DNA of 5,828 nt from NCBI GenBank assembly GCA_964574405.1, contig CAZNNN010000034.1, positions 1-5,828 on the forward strand, given 5' to 3'. The translations under genes were made by a program, and so were the position numbers. Shown here piece after piece: positions 5,820 to 5,828 of this stretch (positions within the stretch are counted from its first letter, which is position 1; every line of letters starts with the position of its first letter). The notes under the pieces are model-generated. The model did no database searches. It had not been told where the DNA came from and worked only from the letters and a program-made list of their open reading frames with translations. The DNA is from JBBAAW01 sp964574405 (lineage in GTDB: Bacteria > Patescibacteriota > WWE3 > UBA101185 > UBA10185).

Positions 5820-5828
5820 TCCCAGCTT

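Noticed and set aside
5795..5828. tRNA or tmRNA 3' end suggested by a four-pair stem with a seven-base loop and the bases CTCCCAGCTT
   Set aside because: The loop TAACTCG lacks the TTCRA core of a T-loop, and no matching acceptor or anticodon arm is found.

Overview
The window looks like chromosomal sequence from a small-genome, AT-rich bacterium, most likely of the Patescibacteria/CPR (a Saccharibacteria-like lineage is my best guess). This rests on style: Asn/Pro/Gln-rich cytoplasmic tails before a single membrane anchor, secreted 'YGFSFEYP' sensor-type domains, frequent GTG starts and ordinary TGA stops. TGA ends at least two genes, so this is not a lineage that reads TGA as glycine. The taxonomy is inference; no marker gene is present.

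Layout. (1) Positions 2-877 (+) hold the 3' part of a gene whose beginning lies outside the window. It encodes two consecutive extracytoplasmic PsbP/Mog1-like domains. (2) Four bases later, with a Shine-Dalgarno that abuts the previous stop, 882-2351 (+) encodes a membrane-anchored HExxH zinc metallopeptidase with a small C-terminal domain. (3) Facing it, 2399-2941 (-) encodes a small two-helix membrane protein with a bacterial PH-like domain. (4) The divergent intergenic region holds a degraded copy of the last codons of the metallopeptidase gene and a plausible promoter. (5) Positions 3122-5611 (+) encode a large, doubly membrane-anchored trypsin-like serine protease. It carries the same tandem sensor-type domains as gene 1, an enlarged catalytic domain and a TPR-like hairpin instead of a PDZ domain. 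(6) The last ~200 bases contain, on the minus strand, the N-terminal remnant of an IS200/IS605-type TnpA transposase.

How it may work together (inference). Genes 1, 2 and 4 are all predicted to act outside the cytoplasmic membrane. Two are proteases of different catalytic classes, and gene 1 and the serine protease share the same tandem module. A surface or envelope proteolysis locus is the simplest reading: the tandem domains would bind or sense something and the two proteases would process proteins at the cell surface. The relic of a second metallopeptidase gene just before the serine-protease gene suggests that the metallopeptidase / serine-protease neighbourhood was once duplicated and then eroded. 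No RNA genes or CRISPR arrays were seen.
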